DNA from: Myxococcales bacterium
Lineage (GTDB): Bacteria > Myxococcota > Myxococcia > Myxococcales > Myxococcaceae
Assembly: GCA_003153055.1 (NCBI GenBank)
Contig: PMBV01000393.1
Coordinates: 1-8,183 of the forward strand
Length of the DNA: 8,183 nucleotides
Reading direction: 5' to 3'
Shown in pieces: positions 1 through 5,592 of this stretch (position 1 is the first letter of the stretch; each line of letters starts with the position of its first letter). The notes beneath the pieces were generated by a model. It saw only the letters and a list, made by a program, of their open reading frames with translations, ran no database searches and was not told where the DNA came from. Made by a program: the position numbers and the translations under genes.

Positions 1-65
1 ACCATCGGGGTGACGTTGATCTCGCTCATCGTGGTGCGGCCAGGGGCGCCGCGTCCGCTGGACAT
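1..65 (-). CDS. tolR: TolR/ExbD-family biopolymer transport protein (N-terminal fragment)
   Basis: Only about 21 residues are in the window; the gene runs off the left edge. The reverse strand reads MSSGRGAPGRTTMSEINVTP followed by M and V. The MSEINVTPxVD segment is the hallmark just before the single transmembrane helix of TolR/ExbD proteins, which sit in the inner membrane with TolQ and use proton flow to energise TolA. The gene lies 14 nt downstream of the tolQ stop in the same direction, so the two are surely co-transcribed. An AGGTG on the minus strand (81-77) overlapping the tolQ stop is the likely ribosome site. It is 11 nt from the ATG at 65 and 5 nt from an in-frame GTG at 71, so a start two codons earlier is equally possible. 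TolR rather than ExbD is inferred from the TolQ-like neighbour. Confidence 0.8.
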   Translation of the reverse strand, partial: MSSGRGAPGRTTMSEINVTPM

Positions 66-79
66 GCCCACGATTCACC

Positions 80-763
80 TCACTTGAAGAAGTGCCGCTT
101 GACGATGTTGAGGAAGTCGTTCGTGAAGTTCGACATCTCGGTGTCGAAGATCTTGATTCGCGAGACGAACGAGTTGTACGCCACCACCGCGGGAATGGCC
201 GAGAAGAGCCCTGCCGCCGTGGCGAGCAGCGCGTTGCCGATGGGCGCCGCGACCGTCGCGATGGTGGCGTTGCCTTTTTCGGCGATCTCGTTGAAGGCCG
301 ACAAGATGCCCATCACCGTCCCCAACAACCCGATGAAGGGGGCCGTGCTTCCCACCGTGCCCAAAAACGAGACGTGGGCCTCGAGGGTGGTGATTTCGGC
401 CAGCGAAGCCCGATTGAGAGAGCGCTCGACGTTCTCGATGCCGCCCAGGCGCTCGCTCATCGCCTCTCCTCCCGCCTTGTGCTGGGCCAGCTTCGAGAGC
501 TCCTCGTAGCCGGCACGAAAGACCCGCGAGAGTGGTGAGGCCTCGAGCTTCTGCGAGGCTGTGTAGATAGCGTCGAGCCGCGAGGCCTTCCAGAAGGAGT
601 CCAGGAACGCCACCGACTCCCGTCGCGCCTTGCCCAGTTGCAGGGTCTTCATCGCGATGAGCGCCCACGAGTAGGCCGAGGCCCCCGCGAGGATCAGCAG
701 CACCAACAGCTCGACGACCGACGCACTCTTGAGTACGTCCACGTAGTTGATCGACGCCAGCAT
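80..763 (-). CDS. tolQ: TolQ, proton-channel subunit of the Tol-Pal envelope motor
   Basis: This is a complete 227-residue member of the MotA/TolQ/ExbB family, close to the usual TolQ length of about 230. TolQ forms the inner-membrane proton channel with TolR and drives TolA-Pal during cell constriction and outer-membrane maintenance. Three membrane segments are visible: about residues 16-37, 131-155 and 169-197, with a large cytoplasmic loop between the first two. The second carries the family signature GLLGTVMGI and the third ATAAGLFSAIPAVVAYN. Thr149 and Thr182 have the same 33-residue spacing as the conserved channel threonines of E. coli TolQ. The first helix near the N-terminus, without a long periplasmic extension, and the following tolR favour TolQ over ExbB. 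The start is odd: on the minus strand GGAAGG directly touches the ATG with no spacer, and an in-frame stop lies just upstream (787-785), so no earlier ATG, GTG or TTG start exists. Confidence 0.9.
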   Translation of the reverse strand: MLASINYVDVLKSASVVELLVLLILAGASAYSWALIAMKTLQLGKARRESVAFLDSFWKASRLDAIYTASQKLEASPLSRVFRAGYEELSKLAQHKAGGEAMSERLGGIENVERSLNRASLAEITTLEAHVSFLGTVGSTAPFIGLLGTVMGILSAFNEIAEKGNATIATVAAPIGNALLATAAGLFSAIPAVVAYNSFVSRIKIFDTEMSNFTNDFLNIVKRHFFK

Positions 764-806
764 CCTTCCGCAGTTACCATTCCTCTACGGGGCTCGCAAC
801 AAACAA

Positions 807-844
807 CCCTGTGGAATCAGGGAGTTGGATGAGTCCCTGTGAAT
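807..844. repeat. Alternating CCCTG/CAGGG elements in divergent tolQ/lipoprotein spacer
   Basis: The 136-bp spacer between divergent genes holds CCCTGTGGAAT at 807-817 and the near-identical CCCTGTGAAT at 835-844. Between them lies the inverted element CAGGGA at 818-823. CAGGG can pair with the left copy (5-bp stem, 6-nt loop) or, as CAGGGA with TCCCTG at 834-839, with the right copy (6-bp stem, 10-nt loop). This layout fits a regulator-binding site or alternative RNA hairpins for either gene. No convincing -35/-10 pair was found in the spacer on either strand. The repeat is seen; its function is inference. Confidence 0.4.
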
Positions 845-890
845 ACGGGGGCTCGGGGCGCGTCATGAGGACCCAAACAGACACCGCGAC

Positions 891-895
891 GAGGA
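891..895 (+). promoter_or_regulatory. Ribosome binding site of the lipoprotein gene
   Basis: GAGGA lies 4 nt before the ATG at 900 and fixes that start, which also gives a sensible lipoprotein signal peptide. Confidence 0.6.
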
Positions 896-899
896 ATAC

Positions 900-1919
900 A
901 TGCAACGAACACGTTTCTTCCCGATGATCCTGGCGGCGCTGGCGATGGGCAGCTCGAGCTGTGTCTTCAGGTCTGGCGGTTCTGGCTCGTACGGAGACGT
1001 CACCATGCTCTGGTCCTTCGGGACCCAGCAGTTGGGGTGCTCCCTGGTGCCCGAGGTCACCCAGGTCACCATTCAGATCCCAGGAGAGCAGCTGCAGAGC
1101 GGCGGCACGTACGACTGCCGCAACGCGGGAACAGCGGGCATCACGCTGCTCGACTTCGCGCCCGGCACCTACAGCTTCACGATTCAGGGCCGGAACAGCG
1201 CGGGGTCGATCCTCTACGAGAGCTCAGGCACCTTCCGCGTCGACGGCCCGGTCACCGTCACGACGACGCTCATGCCCAGCTCCACGGCACGAGGAGACGC
1301 CTACCTGACCTGGACCTTCCCGGGCGGGCGGTGGTGCTCCTCCGACCCGGCCGTCACCCAGGTTGCGGTCTCCATCGACCAGGGCACGCCCTTCGACATT
1401 CCCTGCGCGGAGGGCCAGTCGGCCAACGGCGCCCTCGTCACCAGCCTCTCGGCGGGCACGCACCGCATCGATCTCTCGGCCCACGAGCCCACCGGCTTCG
1501 TCTATTACTCGCTGAGCTCGAGCCTCACCGTCATTCCAGGCACCGGCACCTCGCAGCAGTACGATCTCGACTGGGCCGTCGGCGGGCTGCCCATTCGCTG
1601 GTCGTTCACCGACGGCCACTTTCAGCTGACCTGCGCCCAGGCCGGGGTGACCGACGTGTACGTGAACCTCATCGACCCGACCAACCACTACATCTACGAT
1701 GGCGCTGGCCAGAAGGTCAGTTGCTCCTCAGGCGGGTTCCAGGGCACGTACTACTTCTCGTACCTGTACCCGGCGACCTACCAGGTCTTCTTCCAGGCGC
1801 GGGGCACCGGAGACGTTCTCTACCAGACGAGCCAGAGCCCGTACCCGGCGATCGCCGTCACGCGCGGAGTCTTCCCCCCACTCGACAGCTCGACCCCGGT
1901 CGTCGTCATGTCGCTCTAG
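900..1919 (+). CDS. Predicted lipoprotein with three Cys-paired beta-sandwich-like repeats
   Basis: The gene encodes 339 residues. Residues 1-20 form a signal peptide: basic MQRTR, a hydrophobic stretch, then a serine-rich lipobox SSS before Cys21. The protein is therefore probably lipid-anchored in the envelope; the lipobox is non-ideal, lacking Leu at -3. The mature part consists of three homologous units of roughly 96-100 residues. Each opens with a W-[ST]-F motif (residues 38-40, 138-140 and 234-236), carries two cysteines (47/73, 146/169 and 245/275), and has V-T-[QD]-V-x-V-x-[IL] strands. Each ends in a G-T-[YH]-x-[FI] or A-T-Y-Q-V-F segment followed by a tyrosine-rich strand. Alternating polar and hydrophobic residues suggest Ig-like beta sandwiches with one disulfide each. 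I recognise no named family and no catalytic motif; a binding or structural surface role is inference. It is divergent from tolQ, with murI 55 nt downstream in the same direction. Confidence 0.75.
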   Translation: MQRTRFFPMILAALAMGSSSCVFRSGGSGSYGDVTMLWSFGTQQLGCSLVPEVTQVTIQIPGEQLQSGGTYDCRNAGTAGITLLDFAPGTYSFTIQGRNSAGSILYESSGTFRVDGPVTVTTTLMPSSTARGDAYLTWTFPGGRWCSSDPAVTQVAVSIDQGTPFDIPCAEGQSANGALVTSLSAGTHRIDLSAHEPTGFVYYSLSSSLTVIPGTGTSQQYDLDWAVGGLPIRWSFTDGHFQLTCAQAGVTDVYVNLIDPTNHYIYDGAGQKVSCSSGGFQGTYYFSYLYPATYQVFFQARGTGDVLYQTSQSPYPAIAVTRGVFPPLDSSTPVVVMSL

Positions 1920-1974
1920 CCGGGCGAGGTTCGCCGCTCCGACGTTGGCGCGCGGTGTGCTACGGCCCCTGCGC

Positions 1975-2799
1975 ATGCGGCACGACAGACACGCGGCCAT
2001 CGGCGTCTTCGACTCGGGCGTCGGTGGCCTCACGGTCCTCAAGGCGTTGATCGAACGGCTCCCCCTCGAGTCCACCATCTACCTCGGCGACACGGCGCGC
2101 ATACCCTACGGCACCAAGTCGCCAGAGATGGTGACCAAGTACTCCCTGGCCAATGCCCAGGCGCTCATGGAGTACGATCTCAAGCTCCTGGTGGTGGCCT
2201 GCAACACGGCCTCGGCGGTCGCGCTCCCGGCCCTCGAGGCGTACCTCCCCATTCCCGTGTTGGGCGTCATCGGCCCGGGCGCTCAAGCTGCCGCCGCCGC
2301 CACGCGCACCGGAAAGGTCGCGGTCATCGGGACTCCAGGCACCATCGCTTCGGGTGCGTACCAGCGGGCCCTCGCCACGGAGCGGGCCGAGCTCCTCGTC
2401 AAGAGTCACGCCTGCCCGCTCTTCGTGCCGCTGGCCGAGGAGGGCTGGACCACCGGTGAAGTGCCCCGCCTGGTGGCCGAGCGCTACCTGGGCCAGGGCT
2501 TGCTCGACGGCGGCGTGGACACGCTGGTGCTGGGCTGTACGCACTACCCGTTGCTCTCCGACGTCATCGCCTCGGTCGCGGGGCCCGAGGTGCGCCTGGT
2601 CGACTCGGCCCAGGCCACCGCCGCGCGGGTCGTCGAGGTGCTCGCCGCGAAGGGCCTTCAGCAGACCGGCCCAGGCCCGGTCGAGCGACGGTACCTGGTG
2701 ACCGACACGCCGACCCGCTTCCTCGAGGTGGGGGCGCGTTTCCTCGGCCACCCGCTCTCCGGCGCCCGTCAGGTGGACCTGGTCGTCAGCGCGAGCTGA
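1975..2799 (+). CDS. murI: Glutamate racemase
   Basis: This 274-residue enzyme interconverts L- and D-glutamate, supplying D-Glu for the second residue of the peptidoglycan stem peptide in the cytoplasm. All family signatures are present: FDSGVGGLTVL at 12-22 (the DSG substrate loop), YLGDTARIPYG at 36-46, ACNTAS at 75-80 with the first catalytic Cys76, and LGCTHYPLL at 186-194 with the second catalytic Cys188 and His190. The length matches the family (about 265-275). The open frame extends upstream to 1699 inside the lipoprotein gene, but the conserved protein begins just after the ATG at 1975, so that start is chosen. An in-frame GTG at 1957 is an alternative. No clear Shine-Dalgarno sequence precedes either. 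The 55-nt spacing after the lipoprotein gene allows read-through transcription. Confidence 0.95.
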   Translation: MRHDRHAAIGVFDSGVGGLTVLKALIERLPLESTIYLGDTARIPYGTKSPEMVTKYSLANAQALMEYDLKLLVVACNTASAVALPALEAYLPIPVLGVIGPGAQAAAAATRTGKVAVIGTPGTIASGAYQRALATERAELLVKSHACPLFVPLAEEGWTTGEVPRLVAERYLGQGLLDGGVDTLVLGCTHYPLLSDVIASVAGPEVRLVDSAQATAARVVEVLAAKGLQQTGPGPVERRYLVTDTPTRFLEVGARFLGHPLSGARQVDLVVSAS

Positions 2800-2800
2800 A

Positions 2801-2820
2801 CGTCACGCCGAGACGTGGCG
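2801..2820 (+). terminator. Possible hairpin terminator after murI
   Basis: Two nucleotides after the murI stop, CGTCACG and CGTGGCG can form a 7-bp stem (one G-U pair) around a 6-nt loop. It occupies the 32-bp gap between the convergent murI and the minus-strand secreted-protein gene. No U-run follows, and on the opposite strand the wobble becomes a C-A mismatch. It would therefore serve murI better than its neighbour. Function is inferred from position. Confidence 0.35.
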
Positions 2821-2831
2821 CTCTGGAGCCG

Positions 2832-3476
2832 TCACCGGCGGGGCTTGACAGGGTTTGACAGCTTTCCGTCCTTGAAGATCTCCACCCGGCTGGAGGCGGG
2901 CGCGGCCAGGCCCTTGCCGACGCCCGAGAGCGGCTTGGAGTCGGGCGGGTGGTACACCACGCGGACCTTGGGCCCAGTGGGGAGGTTGCCCAGGCTGGCG
3001 TCGATGAGCAGGTAGACGCTCGTGCCCTCGGCCAGCATCCGCTCCCCGTCAGTGGGGGTGAGCTCGGCCAGGGTCGAGCCCTGCTCGGTGCTGGTCGCTT
3101 CTTCGCCGAACTGGGTGAGCTTCACCTTCAGCACCGCCTTGGCCGAGGCGAGCTCGCGGACTCCCTGAATGGTGATCGCGAGGTCAGCGCCTGTCTCGGC
3201 AGCCTTGGGGTCGGCCAGCTTGAGGCCCGTCGAGCGATTGTTGTCGGCGTCGAGGAAGAGCGTCGCGTTGGCGCAGCGTGAGCGGCAGGTCTCACCCCAC
3301 GGGGCCTTGTCGAACTCGATGCGAAAAGCGTAGTCCGAGCCTTGGGGGCTGAACACCACCTGGGTGATGACGGGTCGATCGTCCTCACCACTCGGGGGGG
3401 CCTTGTAGGTGATGATCGGCTTCTCGGCGGCGAGCGCAGCGGAGGTCGCCAAGGCTAGGCTGAGGCCAACTCTCAT
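2832..3476 (-). CDS. Secreted or periplasmic protein of unknown function
   Basis: The protein is 214 residues from the ATG at 3476; a GTG at 3485 would add three. Residues 1-16 (MRVGLSLALATSAALA) are a clear Sec signal peptide with an A-L-A cleavage motif before AEKP, which supports this start. The mature part is rich in beta-strand-like sequence (PVITQVVFSPQGSDYAFRIEF). It contains a C-x3-C pair (Cys64, Cys68) directly before ATLFLDADNNRSTG (71-84). This Asp/Asn-rich D-x-D-N-N-x-x-T-G loop resembles loops of secreted beta-sandwich domains and may bind calcium; that is inference. I do not recognise a named family and see no catalytic residues. It converges on murI and is divergent from the hydrolase gene, with overlapping start codons. 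No good Shine-Dalgarno sequence is visible upstream of either start. Confidence 0.75.
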   Translation of the reverse strand: MRVGLSLALATSAALAAEKPIITYKAPPSGEDDRPVITQVVFSPQGSDYAFRIEFDKAPWGETCRSRCANATLFLDADNNRSTGLKLADPKAAETGADLAITIQGVRELASAKAVLKVKLTQFGEEATSTEQGSTLAELTPTDGERMLAEGTSVYLLIDASLGNLPTGPKVRVVYHPPDSKPLSGVGKGLAAPASSRVEIFKDGKLSNPVKPRR

Positions 3477-3477
3477 G
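3474..3477. other. Overlapping divergent start codons (CATG)
   Basis: The bases CATG serve as ATG on the plus strand (3475-3477, hydrolase) and ATG on the minus strand (3476-3474, secreted protein). The two start codons thus share two base pairs. If both are used, each gene's promoter and ribosome site must lie within the 5' coding part of the other. The secreted-protein start is supported by its signal peptide. The hydrolase start is supported by GAGG at 3462-3465, 9 nt upstream, and by conserved residues between this ATG and the next one. Confidence 0.6.
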
Positions 3478-4146
3478 AGCGACACACAATCAGAGACGCC
3501 CTACCTTCGCCAACTCCAGCTTGGGCCGATGAGCAACTTCGTTTACCTGGTGGGGCCAGCCGATGGTCCCGAGGCGGCCGTCATCGACCCCGCGTGGGAC
3601 GTCGACGCCATCATCGCCGCGGCCGAGCGCGATGGCCGGCGGCTCGAGAGCGTCTTTCTCTCCCACCACCACCACGATCACATGAACGGGCTGGGAGCTC
3701 TGCTCGCTCGCCTCGATCTCCCGGTGTACGTGCAGCGCTCCGAAGCCGACTTCGCCACGCCTCTGCGGCCCTTCAGCCAGGCGGTTCGCCCCGTGGGCCC
3801 CGGTGACGTCGTGCAGGTCGGATCGATGCCGGTCACCTGCATTCACACGCCCGGCCATACCCCTGGCTCTCAATGCCTCCTGTGCGCTGGCTCGCTGGTG
3901 TCCGGTGACACGGTCTTCGTCGACGCTTGCGGGCGCTGCGATCTCCCCGGGGGCGACGCGGGGCAGATGTTCGATTCGCTCCACCGGGTGCTGGGGGCGC
4001 TGGGCGACGAGACGCGTCTCTACCCCGGTCACGACTATGGCGACGTGGAGTCGTCGACGCTGGGGCGAGAACGCCAACAGAACCCGTACTTCAAGCTTCG
4101 GGCCGTGCACGATTTCGTGGCCTACCGCCTGCGTCCCCGCGGATAG
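3475..4146 (+). CDS. Metallo-beta-lactamase-fold hydrolase (glyoxalase II/persulfide dioxygenase-like)
   Basis: This is a 223-residue cytoplasmic-type protein without a signal peptide. The metal ligands of the fold are in order: H-x-H-x-D-H within HHHHDH at 64-69, His128 in HTPGHTPGS, Asp146 in SGDTVF, and His186 in YPGHDYG. The segment ACGRCDLPGGD at 151-161 and the C-terminal GRERQQNPYF resemble glyoxalase II and ETHE1-type enzymes, which act on glutathione thioesters or persulfides. Substrate cannot be decided from sequence. The length is near that of short glyoxalase II-like bacterial proteins that lack the full C-terminal helical domain. The start at 3475 is preferred because the conserved LRQLQLGPMSNFVYL begins before the next ATG (3529), and GAGG lies 9 nt upstream. 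The open frame extends to 3409, but only as antisense of the neighbour's signal peptide. It converges on the protease gene with 7 nt between stops. Confidence 0.88.
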   Translation: MSDTQSETPYLRQLQLGPMSNFVYLVGPADGPEAAVIDPAWDVDAIIAAAERDGRRLESVFLSHHHHDHMNGLGALLARLDLPVYVQRSEADFATPLRPFSQAVRPVGPGDVVQVGSMPVTCIHTPGHTPGSQCLLCAGSLVSGDTVFVDACGRCDLPGGDAGQMFDSLHRVLGALGDETRLYPGHDYGDVESSTLGRERQQNPYFKLRAVHDFVAYRLRPRG

Positions 4147-4153
4147 GAGAACC

Positions 4154-4879
4154 TCACGTCTCGATGGGCGCGCGAAGCGTTGTGCCGCGGTTCCTCGGGC
4201 GGGGTTCCTTGAGCGCCATGGCGATGCCCGCCAGGAGCACCGCGCCGCTCACCACCGTCCAGGTCACGGCCCAGACGATGGCCGGCACGATGGTGACGTT
4301 GGCGAGGAGCTGGGCGTCGCTCTGCGCGCGGATCGCCTGGTTCCACAGGTCGTCCTTGAGATCCATCACCGAGTAGAGGGCCGTGAACGTGGCGATGAAC
4401 AGGTTGAGGGCTCCGACCGCCCCAGCCGGGAGCCATCGCGCCCCAGCTCCGAAGGCCGCGCCCACCACCACGCAGAACGCCAGGGTGAAGGCGTCTCGCG
4501 CGTAGAACAGGCCCATGAGGCCCAGCCAGACGCAGGCCAGGCCGAGCATCCACCGGCGGGCGTTGAACCGGTAGGTCAGCACCAACAGCAGCACCGCGAT
4601 GATGGCGCTGCCCACGTAGCCGGCCGAGTAGACGACCGTCTTGGCGACGAACCCGTCGGGGATTCGCGAGAGACACTGCCCAGACTCATCGGCTCTGAGC
4701 GAGACGCGATCGACCGAGCCACCCACCAGCAGCGCCGCGACCGCGTGGCCGGTCTCGTGCCCCATCACGGCCAGGAGCTTGAGCGGGTACACGATGGGCG
4801 AGGTCCAGAAGATCACCCCGGCAGTCAACAGACCCACCAACAGGGCCGCGCGGGCCGGATGAATCGCTCCCATGTCCAT
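4154..4879 (-). CDS. M50-type (site-2-protease-like) membrane metalloprotease
   Basis: The protein is 241 residues, very hydrophobic, with about six predicted membrane segments (approximately 11-33, 35-53, 84-103, 109-127, 129-164 and 194-221). VMGHETGHAVAALLVGG at 38-54 contains the zinc motif H-E-x-x-H (His41, Glu42, His45) inside a membrane helix. QSDAQLLA (187-193 region) just before the last helix offers Asp188 as the likely third zinc ligand. This arrangement fits the small M50B-like family of intramembrane zinc proteases, whose substrates are mostly unknown. No PDZ domain is present, unlike RseP. The ATG at 4879 is taken as start; a second in-frame ATG lies at 4873. A purine-rich GGGGAG (4900-4895, minus strand) is about 15 nt upstream, separated from the ATG by a perfect hairpin. 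The gene is divergent from mobA. Fold and motif are confident; physiological role is unknown. Confidence 0.82.
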   Translation of the reverse strand: MDMGAIHPARAALLVGLLTAGVIFWTSPIVYPLKLLAVMGHETGHAVAALLVGGSVDRVSLRADESGQCLSRIPDGFVAKTVVYSAGYVGSAIIAVLLLVLTYRFNARRWMLGLACVWLGLMGLFYARDAFTLAFCVVVGAAFGAGARWLPAGAVGALNLFIATFTALYSVMDLKDDLWNQAIRAQSDAQLLANVTIVPAIVWAVTWTVVSGAVLLAGIAMALKEPRPRNRGTTLRAPIET

Positions 4880-4897
4880 GAGTGAAACGATTCACTC
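4880..4897. repeat. Perfect inverted repeat abutting the M50 protease start codon
   Basis: GAGTGAA-ACGA-TTCACTC is a perfect 7-bp inverted repeat with a 4-nt centre. Its end directly touches the protease ATG (4879-4877, minus strand). On the protease mRNA the purine-rich ribosome-site candidate straddles the outer base of this stem. A competing inverted repeat exists: TGAATCG (4860-4866) with CGATTCA (4888-4894), which would place both candidate ATGs in a loop. It could be a DNA operator or an RNA switch; neither is shown. Confidence 0.5.
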
Positions 4898-4943
4898 CCC
4901 GGAGATGTTCCGCCAGGCTCCTGAAAATGTGCGCTCCCGCCCT

Positions 4944-4969
4944 GGAGGTGCGACAGTGCCCTTCACTGT
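4944..4969 (+). promoter_or_regulatory. Shine-Dalgarno plus hairpin in front of mobA
   Basis: GGAGGT at 4944-4949 is the only strong ribosome site before mobA but lies 20 nt from its ATG. Most of the spacer is a perfect inverted repeat, ACAGTG-CCCTT-CACTGT (4953-4969), ending exactly at the ATG. If this hairpin forms in the mRNA, the effective spacing shrinks to about 3 nt, bringing the Shine-Dalgarno next to the start. Hairpin-shortened spacing is known in principle, as described for T4 gene 38; its use here is inference. Confidence 0.45.
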
Positions 4970-5533
4970 ATGGAGGACCGGAGCACGTTCATCATCGCCG
5001 GAGGAGCCGCCAAGCGTCTTGGAGGTGTTCCCAAGGGCTTGTTCCGAGTGGGAGACTCGACGGTGATCGAGCGGACGCTGGCCCAGGCGCCAGAGGGGCC
5101 GCAGTTCGTCAACGCCAACCGGCCTGAACCCTACGAGTTCCTCGGCCTGCCCATCGTGGGAGACCTGGTGCCCGGCCATGGTGCTCCGGGGGGCGTGGTG
5201 ACGGCGCTGGCGGTCGCCGCGAGCCAGTGGGTGCTGGTGCTCGCCTGTGACCTGCCGCGCCTGAGCTCCCAGAGCCTCGAGCGACTCTGGAAGGCCCGCG
5301 AACCCGGCGTCGAGGTGATTTGTTTCGAGCGTGCAGGCGACCTCGAGCCCCTCGCTGCCTACTATCGCCGCGGCCTCTTGGCCCGGTGGTTCGACGCGCT
5401 GCCGTCCAACCCCTCGCTTCGAGGGCTCATGCGGTCCTCGCGCCTCAAGATTCTCGTCTCCGAGGACCCTTCAGAGCTTGACAGCATCAACACGCCTGAA
5501 GACGCCTTGAGACTCGGCGTGCGCCAACCCTAG
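4970..5533 (+). CDS. mobA: Molybdenum cofactor guanylyltransferase
   Basis: This 187-residue nucleotidyltransferase (family length about 190-200) transfers GMP from GTP to Mo-molybdopterin to make the guanine dinucleotide cofactor of DMSO-reductase-type enzymes. Motifs in order: IIAGGAAKRLGGVPKGL (8-24), the GTP-binding G-G-x-x-x-R-[ML]-G-x-x-K loop with Lys22; APGGVVTAL (72-80); LACDLPRLS (91-99), with metal-binding Asp94; EPLAAYYRR (126-134); and SINTPEDAL (172-180). Related enzymes such as MobB-less NTP transferases or CTP-using MocA share this fold, but the motifs fit MobA best. The first loop residue after GG is Ala where Ser or Lys is common. Only the ATG at 4970 is usable; no in-frame ATG, GTG or TTG precedes it nearby. 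No other Mo-cofactor gene is in the window, so it stands alone, divergent from the protease and 59 nt before the next gene. Confidence 0.85.
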   Translation: MEDRSTFIIAGGAAKRLGGVPKGLFRVGDSTVIERTLAQAPEGPQFVNANRPEPYEFLGLPIVGDLVPGHGAPGGVVTALAVAASQWVLVLACDLPRLSSQSLERLWKAREPGVEVICFERAGDLEPLAAYYRRGLLARWFDALPSNPSLRGLMRSSRLKILVSEDPSELDSINTPEDALRLGVRQP

Positions 5534-5545
5534 GACGAGGCTACA

Positions 5546-5570
5546 AACTTTGGGGGGGCGGACCACATCT
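5546..5570 (+). promoter_or_regulatory. Weak candidate promoter before the 180-residue protein
   Basis: AACTT (5546-5550) and TCT (5568-5570) are 17 nt apart, resembling an ECF-type promoter one base longer than the better candidate at 6248-6274. Both share AACTTTG. A run of seven G lies in the spacer. This is a suggestion only. Confidence 0.2.
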
Positions 5571-5592
5571 GGTACCGTCTCCGGACAGGCTC

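Noticed and set aside
813..829. Possible sigma-54 promoter before the lipoprotein
   Set aside because: The GG is present but the GC expected 10 nt later is TT.
1923..1935. GGCGA-GGT-TCGCC hairpin after the lipoprotein stop
   Set aside because: 5-bp stem with a 3-nt loop and no T-run; too weak to call a terminator.
1699..1974. N-terminal extension of murI into the lipoprotein gene
   Set aside because: 92 extra Arg/Ser-rich residues overlap the lipoprotein coding sequence; MurI proteins begin near the ATG at 1975.
1037..2050. 337-residue plus-strand open frame across the lipoprotein gene
   Set aside because: Arg/Pro/His-rich translation typical of a shifted frame in GC-rich DNA; the lipoprotein frame has a signal peptide and repeats.
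1960..2751. 263-residue minus-strand open frame opposite murI
   Set aside because: Antisense shadow of murI, whose catalytic motifs are intact.
2845..2862. Two TTGACAG copies 10 bp apart on the plus strand, -35-like
   Set aside because: They lie in the 3' coding end of the minus-strand secreted protein, with no good -10 at 17 bp (only AAGATC); probably coding coincidence.
3803..4885. 360-residue plus-strand open frame spanning the hydrolase end and the protease gene
   Set aside because: It crosses two well-supported genes in other frames and has low-complexity Arg/Gln/His composition.
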